NCBI GenBank assembly: GCA_964654545.1
Contig: CAZZIU010000002.1
Coordinates: 95,334-159,333, forward strand
Length of the DNA: 64,000 bases
Direction: 5' to 3'
Origin: JABMOV01 sp964654545
GTDB lineage: Bacteria; Fidelibacterota; Marinisomatia; Marinisomatales; JABMOV01
The notes under the pieces were generated by a model. That model searched no databases. It was given only the letters and a program-made list of their open reading frames with translations, and was not told the DNA's origin. The position numbers were made by a program, and so were the translations under genes. Numbering within the stretch: the first letter of the stretch is position 1; each line of letters begins with the position of its first letter. Below, piece by piece: positions 53,843 to 61,758 of the stretch.

Positions 53843-55363
53843 CTATGGCTGCATTGGAATTTGTAAGACACCAACCCAATAAAACGCTACCATAATAATA
53901 GCAACAACGATTGCTATCGGCCATGTTATGATGGCATTACGGATAAAATCTGCCGGCTCCAGCTTGCCACTGGAATACACAATAGAGCTGGCAGGTGTAC
54001 CAATAACCAGCCAGAACGCCATGGAAGTAGAAATGGCAAGAATGATTCCTACAATGAGCGGATTCGTACCAGAATTATTTGCCATATCCAGTATCACAGG
54101 TCCAATCACCGCCACAGTGGCACCGGCACTCATTAAGTTGGTAAGTGATGCTCCAATAATAATAACAAGAATTATTAATGGCATTCCATTGTTCATCCCC
54201 AGTGGAGCCGTAATATTTATAATTGCATCAGCAAGCCAGGAAGCTGCGCCGGTTGCTTTAAATACAGACCCTAAACTAATCGCCCCGGCGTATAGGACAA
54301 TCACACCCCAACTAACATTGGTTTCATAATCTTTCCATGATGTCAGTCCCAGGAGCATGTATAAGACAGCACCAATCATGGCAACACCACCGAGGCCAAG
54401 AGAGAATCCAAGAACTTCTTGCGTGAGGGATTTATCCGTAATCCAAAGAAAAACAACCAAAAACATAACACCGGAAACAAGCCATTGTTTGGTGGTCATT
54501 GTTCCGTGTTTTTCAAGATCCTGCTTTAAGACACTAACTGCCTCATTCAGGTCAGAAACTTCCGGTTTAAAAATCATGGGTAAAATAAAAGCCATTATCC
54601 CTGCCATAATTACGGTGTAAAACACACCCATAGATATCCATTGGCCAAAGGATACTTCCACGCCGATGTTGGAAAGAAATCCGATCATAATTGCATTACG
54701 TGCACCACCGGTAGGACTCATTGGGCCTCCGATCATACAACCAACTGCGATGGTCATGAGAAGCAATCGCCCAAGATTTGGTGCCGGGGTAGAGCGGTTA
54801 GTTAAAGTATAAAGTGCAATTGCAATGGGAACGTACATGGAAGCAATTGCATGCTCACCAACAAACGCAGTAGGTATCGCCGTCCCCAATAATATTGCAA
54901 ATACAATTTTCCGAGTGTTTGATCCAGCCAGATTCACCACGATAATCCCAATCCGTTTGTCCAGTTTGTATTTTACCAATGTAGCTCCTATTGCAAGGGA
55001 TCCTGCAATAAACCATACAGCATCGTGGGCATAGGTAGAAACTATGCGTGCAGGTTCTGTAATGCCAAACAGCAATTGAACCAAACCAATCAACAATGCA
55101 ACGGCTGGCATAGGAATGGCTTCGGTAGCAAAAAAAATGACACAGGTTGCCAGTAGGGCAATGGTTATTTGAATATTTTTAGCCCGGACAGCAAGTTCAC
55201 TGGCATCTGCAGCAGGAAAAAGCTGGGATGCCTTTTCTACCATAGATTGCATGGGAGGTATTGCAAATCCCAACAGAATAAATATAACAGCTGAAATCAG
55301 GAGCCATTTGAAATCAGTCGTTTTGGCAAATCCGCCAGAATTCTGTGTATCCCTATCGCTCAT
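53843..55363 (-). CDS. SLC13/DASS-family sodium-coupled anion symporter
   Basis: 506 residues with 11-12 hydrophobic helices. Family motifs are ATEAIPMPAVALLIGL, GGPMSPTGGARNAIMIG (the first S-N/S-x-T hairpin region), the C-terminal second half with LTNLMSAGATVAVIGPVILD, and SMAFWLVIGTPASSIVYSSG, where S-N-T-type sites bind carboxylate and Na+. Substrates in the family are dicarboxylates, citrate or sulfate; no choice can be made from sequence. A small single-pass gene follows 9 bp downstream on the same strand. Confidence 0.9.
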   Translation of the reverse strand: MSDRDTQNSGGFAKTTDFKWLLISAVIFILLGFAIPPMQSMVEKASQLFPAADASELAVRAKNIQITIALLATCVIFFATEAIPMPAVALLIGLVQLLFGITEPARIVSTYAHDAVWFIAGSLAIGATLVKYKLDKRIGIIVVNLAGSNTRKIVFAILLGTAIPTAFVGEHAIASMYVPIAIALYTLTNRSTPAPNLGRLLLMTIAVGCMIGGPMSPTGGARNAIMIGFLSNIGVEVSFGQWISMGVFYTVIMAGIMAFILPMIFKPEVSDLNEAVSVLKQDLEKHGTMTTKQWLVSGVMFLVVFLWITDKSLTQEVLGFSLGLGGVAMIGAVLYMLLGLTSWKDYETNVSWGVIVLYAGAISLGSVFKATGAASWLADAIINITAPLGMNNGMPLIILVIIIGASLTNLMSAGATVAVIGPVILDMANNSGTNPLIVGIILAISTSMAFWLVIGTPASSIVYSSGKLEPADFIRNAIITWPIAIVVAIIMVAFYWVGVLQIPMQP

Positions 55364-55438
55364 CCTATTTGAAAATGCAAAAATTATTAGAAATCAGCAA
55401 GATATTATCCACCAATGGATTATCAATATCATGATGTA

Positions 55439-56560
55439 TTACGTATTTGTTTGATAATCAACGCCGCGATTGTGTAAATAGTTCAGTATAAATTGGTATG
55501 CCACCTCATCCATTCCAAAATATTCAGGGGGAATGAGTCCGGTTTTGTTCCATTTATTTTGCAGAATCAGATTCACAATTGCGGTACAAGTAAATCCGGT
55601 GGTACGCGCCATGGAAGTAGTTTTGTTGTTTTCGTCATAATAATCAATTAGCGATACTTTTTGTTGGGAATGATCATGATTTATGGTGCCATCAGCTACA
55701 ATTTTCATCACTGTCACATCGCGATCTTCATCTTCAAGTTTCCAGTGCGGTAGTAACAACTGGCTTGTGATCTCTAGCGGTGATATGGTGGTGTCGCCAA
55801 TCTCAATAGGATTATCAGATAAATACCCTAACTCCTTTAATAATAAGAGATATTTAGTTGTATCAGCATAGCGAATTGTTTTTTCCAACATAGTTGGGAT
55901 TGACATTGTTTTCAAAAGGGTACGCAATCCATCCGTATTGAAAGATTCCAGTTTCCCAACCTTTTTAACAGTTACGGTTTCTATATCGGTTAGTGCATCT
56001 TTGATTATGGTTTTTCCGTTCTCCACCAACCGAGCGGGTCTCGTGTATTCTTCTAAGACATCCCGAGGGGAGAATACAGCTTTGTATTTAAAAAATCCTT
56101 TAGGATTTTGAGGTAATCCTCCCACCATGCATTTAAACTTTTTCACATCCATAACGGATGAAAAATGCCCACAGAAAATATTGCTCATTCCCGGAGCAAG
56201 TCCGCAATCAATAGCAACGGGGATTTGGTGGGTATGGGCAAGTGTTTCTAGTTGAAAGGGATCCTCTGGGAAGAATGATATATCCACGATAGGTTTTCCC
56301 AACGGGATGATCTTCTGTAGAAAATTGAATCCCAGATGCCCCGGTAACGCACCAATAACTATTTCGGAATCACGCACGTATCTAGCAATAGAACCGACAT
56401 CCATTGCGTTAGCTGTTTGTTTTTGAATTGCGTTGGTGATTGGTAACCGATCCAGATTATCCTGATTTGAATCAATGACCTGAATAGTGTGCAATTCGGA
56501 CAGATCTTTTGCGATGGTTTGTCCGATTAAACCTGCGCCAAACAATACGATATTTGCCAT
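55439..56560 (-). CDS. Saccharopine-dehydrogenase-family protein, probable L-lysine 6-dehydrogenase type
   Basis: 373 residues. The N-terminal Rossmann domain has NIVLFGAGLIGQTIAKDL with the GxGxxG dinucleotide site and ends with VIDSNQD, acidic at the position that favours NAD. The second domain contains VDISFFPEDPFQLE, AIDCGLAPGMSNIFCG and VGGLPQNPKG, as in lysine 6-dehydrogenases and related saccharopine reductase-like enzymes. It would oxidise lysine to a semialdehyde/piperideine. A different substrate within the family remains possible. The start at 56560 is followed on the plus side by an upstream tRNA-Leu. Confidence 0.8.
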   Translation of the reverse strand: MANIVLFGAGLIGQTIAKDLSELHTIQVIDSNQDNLDRLPITNAIQKQTANAMDVGSIARYVRDSEIVIGALPGHLGFNFLQKIIPLGKPIVDISFFPEDPFQLETLAHTHQIPVAIDCGLAPGMSNIFCGHFSSVMDVKKFKCMVGGLPQNPKGFFKYKAVFSPRDVLEEYTRPARLVENGKTIIKDALTDIETVTVKKVGKLESFNTDGLRTLLKTMSIPTMLEKTIRYADTTKYLLLLKELGYLSDNPIEIGDTTISPLEITSQLLLPHWKLEDEDRDVTVMKIVADGTINHDHSQQKVSLIDYYDENNKTTSMARTTGFTCTAIVNLILQNKWNKTGLIPPEYFGMDEVAYQFILNYLHNRGVDYQTNT

Positions 56561-56599
56561 GATTCTCTCGAGGTTATTAAGGAGGGACTATAAGAAAAG

Positions 56600-56683
56600 T
56601 GCCGAGGGTCGGGGTCGAACCGACACGGGATTGCTCCCACTGGTGTTTGAGACCAGCGCGTCTACCAATTCCGCCACCCCGGC
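56600..56683 (-). tRNA. tRNA-Leu(CAA)
   Basis: Read on the minus strand: acceptor GCCGGGG with CCTCGGC, D arm starting TGGCGGAATTGGTAGAC, anticodon stem CTGGT/ACCAG around CTCAAAC (anticodon CAA, reading UUG), a long variable arm, T arm GTCGG-TTCGACC-CCGAC, discriminator A. CCA is not encoded. It lies just upstream of the lysine-dehydrogenase-like gene on the same strand. Confidence 0.95.
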
Positions 56684-56774
56684 ATTGATTCTCGAATTGG
56701 TATAAAAGAAATTAGAGGTACCTAAAAAATATTGTCAATATATTTGGGATTATATAATCACGGAGGTTTTATAA

Positions 56775-58565
56775 ATGTCATACACCACAATACCTGAACT
56801 ATTCTACAATTCTGTGAAAAGCATGCCGGATCATGTGGCATATTCTGAAAAGAAAAATGGCCAGTGGGTAAGTTTAACCTATGGTGAAGTGGGTAAACTT
56901 GTGGAAACATTAGCAGCGGGTCTTCACGGGTTAGGCGTTCGTCGGGGTGATAAGATAGCCATTCTTTCAGCCAATAACCCACGATGGGGGATCAGTGATT
57001 ATGCAATAACCGGAATGGGTTGCGCTACTGTGACCGTTTATCCAACCTTAATTCCTTCGCAAATTCAATTTATTCTAGAAGATTCAGATACGAAAATGAT
57101 CATTGCTCAGGATCAAGTCCAAACCGACAAAGTATTATCTTTCTTTGATTCCAGTCCAAAGCTTGAAAAGATTATCTGCATGGATGATACCGTCGCAGCG
57201 ACAGAAAATGTAATGCGGTTCCAGGATGTATTGGAACTTGGTATAAAGTCTCAGGGGGAAGGATTTAGCTTAGCCGAAGAATCAAAACAGTGCAAACCTG
57301 ATGACTTATTGACTCTCATTTACACAAGCGGCACAACGGGGAATCCTAAGGGCGTCATGCTAACACACAGCAACCTTGTTTCTAATGTGCAAGCGACAAA
57401 CAAGGCTTTGGCTATTGACCACAACGATAGTTTTCTATCGTTCCTACCATTAAGCCATAGTTTTGAGCGGATGGCGGGGCATTTCTTTGCTTTCTCGGCA
57501 AATACAAGTGTGTACTTTGCAGAGAGCATGGATACAATCGCTGAAAATATGGGCGAAGTAAAACCAACACTTATGACTTCGGTGCCACGCTTATATGAAA
57601 AAATGTACACCAAAGTTTTAGATAAAGTAGCTGGTGATCCTGCTTTGCGTCAGAAAATCTTCTGGTGGGCAATTGGTGTAGGGAAAGAGGCAGCAAAACT
57701 ATTGCAGAGAAACCAGCAACCAACAGGATTTTTGGCTTTTAAATACGGTGTTGCTTCAAAATTAGTATTCTCAAAGATTAAAGAGCGTGTCGGTGGGAAA
57801 TTACGTTTCTTTGTTTCTGGTGGTGCGCCATTATCGAAAGAAATTGGCGAATTCTTTGCGGCAGCGAACATTGCTATATTGGAAGGATATGGTTTGACGG
57901 AAACCAGTCCAGTTATTACAGTAAATCGCGCTGAGCTGTATAAGTTTGGTACCGTTGGTAAAGTTATCGATGGCGTCGAAGTAAAAATCGCTGAGGATGG
58001 TGAAATATTGTGTAAAGGACCCAACGTTATGAAGGGGTACTATAATAATCCTGAAGATACAGCTGAAGCGATTGATAAGGATGGTTGGTTCCATACCGGT
58101 GATATTGGTGAATTTGACGAAGATAATTATCTTCGGATAACGGATCGTAAAAAGAATCTCCTGGTAACTTCCGGAGGTAAAAACATAGCACCGGCTCCAA
58201 TGGAAATTGCACTTGGATCGGAAAAATTCATTGATAACATATTGGTAGTAGGCGACAACCGTAAATTCATTTCAGCACTTGTTGTACCTTCTTTTGAAGC
58301 TCTGGAGGAATGGGCTACCATGAACAGTGTTGAGTACTCCGATAGATCTGGACTAATCGAAAATCCACGGGTTAAGCAGTTATTCGAAGATATTGTCACT
58401 TCTGTTATGACCAAATTTGCCCGATATGAACAGGTCAAAAAAATTGAATTGTTACCAGATGTGTGGTCAATTGAAAGCGGTGAATTAACACCTAAACTTT
58501 CTGTGAAAAGGAAGGTTGTTGAAAAGAAATATGCAGACGTGATCGAAAAGATGTATACCGACTAG
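56775..58565 (+). CDS. Long-chain acyl-CoA synthetase (AMP-forming)
   Basis: 596 residues of the FadD15/FAA1-like branch. The P-loop YTSGTTGNPKGVMLTHSN (about 183-200) is followed by LPLSHSFERMAGHF, VPRLYEKMYTK, EGYGLTETSPVIT and the C-terminal WFHTGDIGEFDEDNYLRITD, then RKKNLLVTSGGKNIAP with a hinge Asp/Lys. It activates free fatty acids with ATP and CoA. GGAGG precedes the ATG. It is followed by gpsA after 5 bp, suggesting a shared transcript for incorporating exogenous fatty acids into phospholipids. Confidence 0.93.
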   Translation: MSYTTIPELFYNSVKSMPDHVAYSEKKNGQWVSLTYGEVGKLVETLAAGLHGLGVRRGDKIAILSANNPRWGISDYAITGMGCATVTVYPTLIPSQIQFILEDSDTKMIIAQDQVQTDKVLSFFDSSPKLEKIICMDDTVAATENVMRFQDVLELGIKSQGEGFSLAEESKQCKPDDLLTLIYTSGTTGNPKGVMLTHSNLVSNVQATNKALAIDHNDSFLSFLPLSHSFERMAGHFFAFSANTSVYFAESMDTIAENMGEVKPTLMTSVPRLYEKMYTKVLDKVAGDPALRQKIFWWAIGVGKEAAKLLQRNQQPTGFLAFKYGVASKLVFSKIKERVGGKLRFFVSGGAPLSKEIGEFFAAANIAILEGYGLTETSPVITVNRAELYKFGTVGKVIDGVEVKIAEDGEILCKGPNVMKGYYNNPEDTAEAIDKDGWFHTGDIGEFDEDNYLRITDRKKNLLVTSGGKNIAPAPMEIALGSEKFIDNILVVGDNRKFISALVVPSFEALEEWATMNSVEYSDRSGLIENPRVKQLFEDIVTSVMTKFARYEQVKKIELLPDVWSIESGELTPKLSVKRKVVEKKYADVIEKMYTD

Positions 58566-58570
58566 GACAT

Positions 58571-59569
58571 ATGGGAAAAGAATCAATTAGCATCGTTGGA
58601 TGTGGAACCTGGGGCGGTACAGTAGGACAATCACTTGCGAAACAGGGTTATTCGGTAAAAATCTGGCATAAATTTGAACATGAAGTAGATCAACTTATCT
58701 CAACCAGAAGGCATTTTATCCTAGAAGATCTGGTTTTTGATAATTCCATTTTATTTTCTACTGAATATGATGAAGTGATACCTGATACAGATTTTATCGT
58801 CATTGCGGTTCCGTCTCATATCGTAAGATTAATATTGCCGGATATTGTTTCCCTTGCCGATGATAAATCTATCTTTGTTAATCTGGCAAAGGGGATTGAA
58901 AATGATTCACTAATGACAATGAGTCAGGTGATAGAAAGCGTGGGCGGCATTGGTACTGATAGGATTGTGACACTTTACGGTCCGTCCCATGCTGAAGAGG
59001 TGGCAAGGGAACTCCCAACCACCCTGGTTTCAGCATCAACATCCATGACAGCAGCCGAATCTGTTCAACGTGTCTTTGCAAACCCACTCTTACGCATTTA
59101 TACAAATGATGATATTTTGGGAGTGGAACTTGGTGGATCCCTGAAAAATGTTATTGCCATTGCTGCGGGAATCTGTGATGGGGTGGGGTATGGCGATAAT
59201 ACAAAAGCAGCATTGTTAACTCGTGGAATCACTGAAATGACAAGACTTGGGGAAGCGATGGGTGCTCGTAGAGAAACCTTCTATGGTCTCAGTGGGATCG
59301 GTGATTTGATTGCTACTTGTTTGAGTAAGCATAGTCGAAACCGCTACGTGGGAGAGGCCATTGGACGTGGCGAGTCACTTGAAACCATATTGGCGGGCAT
59401 GAACATGGTTGCGGAAGGTGTAAAATCCGCAAAATCGATTCATCAGCTAATTGGCAAATTTGATGTGGATATGCCCATCAGCTCCGCCATTTATAATGTG
59501 TTGTTTAATGAGCACAACCCAATTGTTGCTGTTCAACAACTGATGACCAGGGAACTGGTTAGCGAATAA
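58571..59569 (+). CDS. gpsA: Glycerol-3-phosphate dehydrogenase [NAD(P)+]
   Basis: Reduces dihydroxyacetone phosphate to sn-glycerol-3-phosphate, the backbone of phospholipids. 332 residues: SIVGCGTWGGTVGQSLAKQG (dinucleotide fold), NLAKGIENDSLMTMSQV, LYGPSHAEEVARELPT, GGSLKNVIAIAAGICDGVGY with the catalytic Lys at about 191, and GLSGIGDLIATCLSKHSRN. A textbook bidirectional terminator follows 22 bp after the stop. Confidence 0.96.
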   Translation: MGKESISIVGCGTWGGTVGQSLAKQGYSVKIWHKFEHEVDQLISTRRHFILEDLVFDNSILFSTEYDEVIPDTDFIVIAVPSHIVRLILPDIVSLADDKSIFVNLAKGIENDSLMTMSQVIESVGGIGTDRIVTLYGPSHAEEVARELPTTLVSASTSMTAAESVQRVFANPLLRIYTNDDILGVELGGSLKNVIAIAAGICDGVGYGDNTKAALLTRGITEMTRLGEAMGARRETFYGLSGIGDLIATCLSKHSRNRYVGEAIGRGESLETILAGMNMVAEGVKSAKSIHQLIGKFDVDMPISSAIYNVLFNEHNPIVAVQQLMTRELVSE

Positions 59570-59591
59570 AATAGAATCGAAATAGATAAAT

Positions 59592-59621
59592 AAAAAAAGC
59601 ACTGTTTTCAGTGCTTTTTTT
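59592..59621. terminator. Bidirectional intrinsic terminator after gpsA
   Basis: AAAAAAAGCACTG (59592-59604), loop TTTT, then CAGTGCTTTTTTT (59609-59621): perfect arms with an A tract on one side and a T tract on the other, so it can end transcripts in both directions. It closes the acyl-CoA synthetase-gpsA unit and marks the left border of the accessory region. Confidence 0.88.
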
Positions 59622-60236
59622 ATATGTACTCTGATTCCGTCAAATGACAGATGAAAAATCTCATGACGAATGATCTTGAAGGTCCTGCTAAGATATTTTA
59701 ATCAATAATGTTAATTTGCAAACCTCGCAAAAGAGTCTCCCCCGTCAAGGGGAGATGTGTTTCGGTTACCACCGAAAATCAGAGGGGTGTAGAAAACAAT
59801 GATTAATTATCAATTACAAATTACGAGGAGTCCGATTTTCTGAATTCTTGTTAATTACCAGTAGCCGGTTTCAGGCTTCATTAATCCCCGAGACTGGAGT
59901 CCCTGGGGGATAGTTGTTGAGAAGGCTCCAATCCTCCAACACCCATCTACTTCGCCAACTGGCGGAATCGGAATGACAGCAACTTTTGTTATTAATCGTT
60001 TTCGTGTGGACCTTCGTGAAATTCGTGTCTGATCTCTATACCCGTCCCTTGGTAATGTCCTATCTAAATACACAAAAATTCGTTAAACAACATAATTTTA
60101 TTGTACTTTCTTATTATTTTTGATTACACTGACCCACCACAGTATTTGATTATAGGAGAGAAAAAGAAACAATGGGGGAACGTTGTTTTTTGAAACCTGA
60201 ACTTAATAAGTTCACTTTTTGTATAGGAGTTATAGT
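59622..60236. other. Gene-free accessory region
   Basis: No credible gene: short frames on either strand lack a start context and family resemblance. It holds the palindrome train at 59736-59964, three direct TTCGTG copies at 60001, 60013 and 60022, and a small TGAACTT-AAT-AAGTTCA hairpin with five T's at 60198-60220 that might be a weak terminator or operator. An AT-rich stretch from 60062 leads to the leader ORF and may contain a promoter, which I cannot pin down. Confidence 0.6.
59736..59964. repeat. Train of four perfect palindromes (REP-like or structured element)
   Basis: Four hairpins occur in 230 bp: TCTCCCC/GGGGAGA (59736-59755), TTTCGGT/ACCGAAA (59760-59777), TCCCC/GGGGA with an inner GACT/AGTC (59885-59910), and CGCCA/TGGCG (59953-59964). 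Their bases are GC-richer than the surroundings. Such clusters are typical of intergenic repeat units (REP/BIME-like), a decayed miniature transposon or a structured RNA. Copies elsewhere in the genome cannot be checked from this window. Confidence 0.5.
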
Positions 60237-60272
60237 ATGTTGATATCCAATAAAATTGGATTTAACAAATGA
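60237..60272 (+). CDS. Short leader ORF (11 codons) coupled to the next gene
   Basis: The frame encodes MLISNKIGFNK and stops at TGA 60270-60272, overlapping the ATG at 60269 of the lipoprotein gene (ATGA). AGGAG at 60225-60229 is well placed for its ATG, whereas the lipoprotein start has no clear site of its own. The ORF also contains an ATCCAAT/ATTGGAT hairpin (60245-60261). It may serve only to deliver ribosomes to the next start by coupling. Translation is inferred, not shown. Confidence 0.4.
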   Translation: MLISNKIGFNK

Positions 60273-61576
60273 AATATTTGAAAACACACATTGTGTGGGT
60301 GTTGGGTGTACTGTTTCTCTTCACCGCCTGTCCGGAGGAAACGCCACCACGTGATACCACGATTCATTTATCCTTGCGAAGCGCCAGTACTTTCTCTGTT
60401 TTGTTAAATGTGAGTGTTGAAGACAGCAGCGATGCCTGGACCTTCGCTTTATCAAGAAATGATTCCATAGTACAGACCGTTGTTTCCAACCAACCGGACA
60501 CCACCATCCGGGACGGGGGGTTGCTCCCGGGACACGACTACCGCTACAAAGCCTATTGGCTAAACCACGGGGATAAAGCCGATTCCAGTGAAGAAGTGTT
60601 GGCCGCCACCCTGGACACAACCAGCCACAACTTCACCTGGGAGATTGATACACTTGGCAATTACGGCTCATATCTGAACGATGTCTGGATTGTAGATGAG
60701 AACAATATCTGGGTGGTTGGAAATATTGAGACGGATAGCGGCGAATACAATGCTGCCCGATGGGATGGAGAAGAGTGGGAATTAATGGTGATTATTAATA
60801 CAGCTGATTTATACAGTATTTGGTATTTCAATGAAAATGATATTTGGGTGACAAAACATAGTTACCCCGTTCATTGGGATGGCACAGAATGGACTCAATA
60901 TAATCTTACTGAGATGGGGATTTCGGGAAGTCCCGGCAAAGCCATCTGGGCCAGTTCGCCGGATGACATTTATTTTGTGGGGGATAATGGCAGTATTGTT
61001 CACTACGACGGGAGTGGGTTTGAGCGAATGGAGAGCGGGACGGATGTGGATTTACATAATGTTGTTGGTACTGATGATGGTCAATATGTTTTTTCGGTGG
61101 GATATGATGATTCAAATGGACATTCAATAATTTTAGAAAATAATAACAATGGGTGGAATACTTTATATTATAATGAATCCGTTGTACCACAGAGCGGAAA
61201 CATGGGTGTTGTTTATGATGGGACTGATATATATAACGATACCATTTATTTTGCCATGGGAGCAGGTATTTGGAAATATAATTATCAAACCGAAAAATCA
61301 AGACTTTTACGAAGTCAGGACTTTTTTGATCTATTGATTTTTGGTTCCCAAGGACTAAGCGTTCATTCCTTGAATGATATATCAACAAGTTCAGGTTGGG
61401 CAGAACTTATTCATTTTAATGGATATTCTTGGAAATTGGACACTACAGTAATGACCGAATTTGGCACAGGTCAGATATATTGTTATGGGATGGATCAAAA
61501 AGGAGAAATAATAGTTCTTGTTGGGCATGTTTTTGGAAGAAAACATGCATTGGTTGCAAGAGGTATTCATAATTAG
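60269..61576 (+). CDS. Lipoprotein with fibronectin-like and beta-propeller regions
   Basis: 435 residues. Lipobox LFTAC after a hydrophobic N-terminus makes it a lipoprotein. Residues about 30-115 resemble a fibronectin-type III-like domain (TTIRDGGLLPGHDYRYKAYW), and from about 125 a six- to seven-bladed propeller-like region uses repeated W-x-x-x-x-D/N-I-W/Y forms (NDVWIVDENNIWVVG, YSIWYFNENDIWVT, KAIWASSPDDIYFVGDNG). The base composition changes visibly: the fibronectin-like part (roughly 60430-60640) is GC-rich, the rest AT-rich. Such proteins are common, without known function, in FCB genomes. Confidence 0.65.
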   Translation: MKYLKTHIVWVLGVLFLFTACPEETPPRDTTIHLSLRSASTFSVLLNVSVEDSSDAWTFALSRNDSIVQTVVSNQPDTTIRDGGLLPGHDYRYKAYWLNHGDKADSSEEVLAATLDTTSHNFTWEIDTLGNYGSYLNDVWIVDENNIWVVGNIETDSGEYNAARWDGEEWELMVIINTADLYSIWYFNENDIWVTKHSYPVHWDGTEWTQYNLTEMGISGSPGKAIWASSPDDIYFVGDNGSIVHYDGSGFERMESGTDVDLHNVVGTDDGQYVFSVGYDDSNGHSIILENNNNGWNTLYYNESVVPQSGNMGVVYDGTDIYNDTIYFAMGAGIWKYNYQTEKSRLLRSQDFFDLLIFGSQGLSVHSLNDISTSSGWAELIHFNGYSWKLDTTVMTEFGTGQIYCYGMDQKGEIIVLVGHVFGRKHALVARGIHN

Positions 61577-61609
61577 ATGGAATTAAAATGACTTGAAAAG
61601 GGCAAGAAA

Positions 61610-61651
61610 AAGTCCCGGAGGATATTGGTGTATTAGAGAACCCCGGGACTT
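61610..61651 (+). repeat. Inverted repeat after the lipoprotein gene (possible terminator)
   Basis: AAGTCCCGG (61610-61618) and CCGGGACTT (61643-61651) are perfect 9-bp arms with a 24-nt spacer. There is no T tract afterwards, so it is an imperfect terminator candidate. It could be a protein-binding or repeat element. It lies 34 bp after the lipoprotein stop. Confidence 0.4.
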
Positions 61652-61758
61652 ACATGAAATAATCAAACACAACTGTAAACAGTATATGAGTGGATCACTT
61701 CAAATTGAAATTAGGTCTAATTCTTGCAGTTTACAATAAACGTAAGGAGACAATAGTC

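Noticed and set aside
60001..60027. Three TTCGTG copies considered as a CRISPR fragment
   Set aside because: The unit is only 6 bp with spacings of 12 and 9 bp and no cas gene is in the window.
60321..60620. Minus-strand frame of 99 codons in the lipoprotein gene
   Set aside because: It lies wholly opposite a coding GC-rich segment, which by itself reduces stop codons; no family resemblance.
60906..61388. Minus-strand frame of 160 codons in the lipoprotein gene
   Set aside because: Composition is His/Tyr/Gln-rich as expected for the reverse of an Asn/Asp/Met/Trp-coded propeller; the plus-strand gene has a lipobox and repeats.
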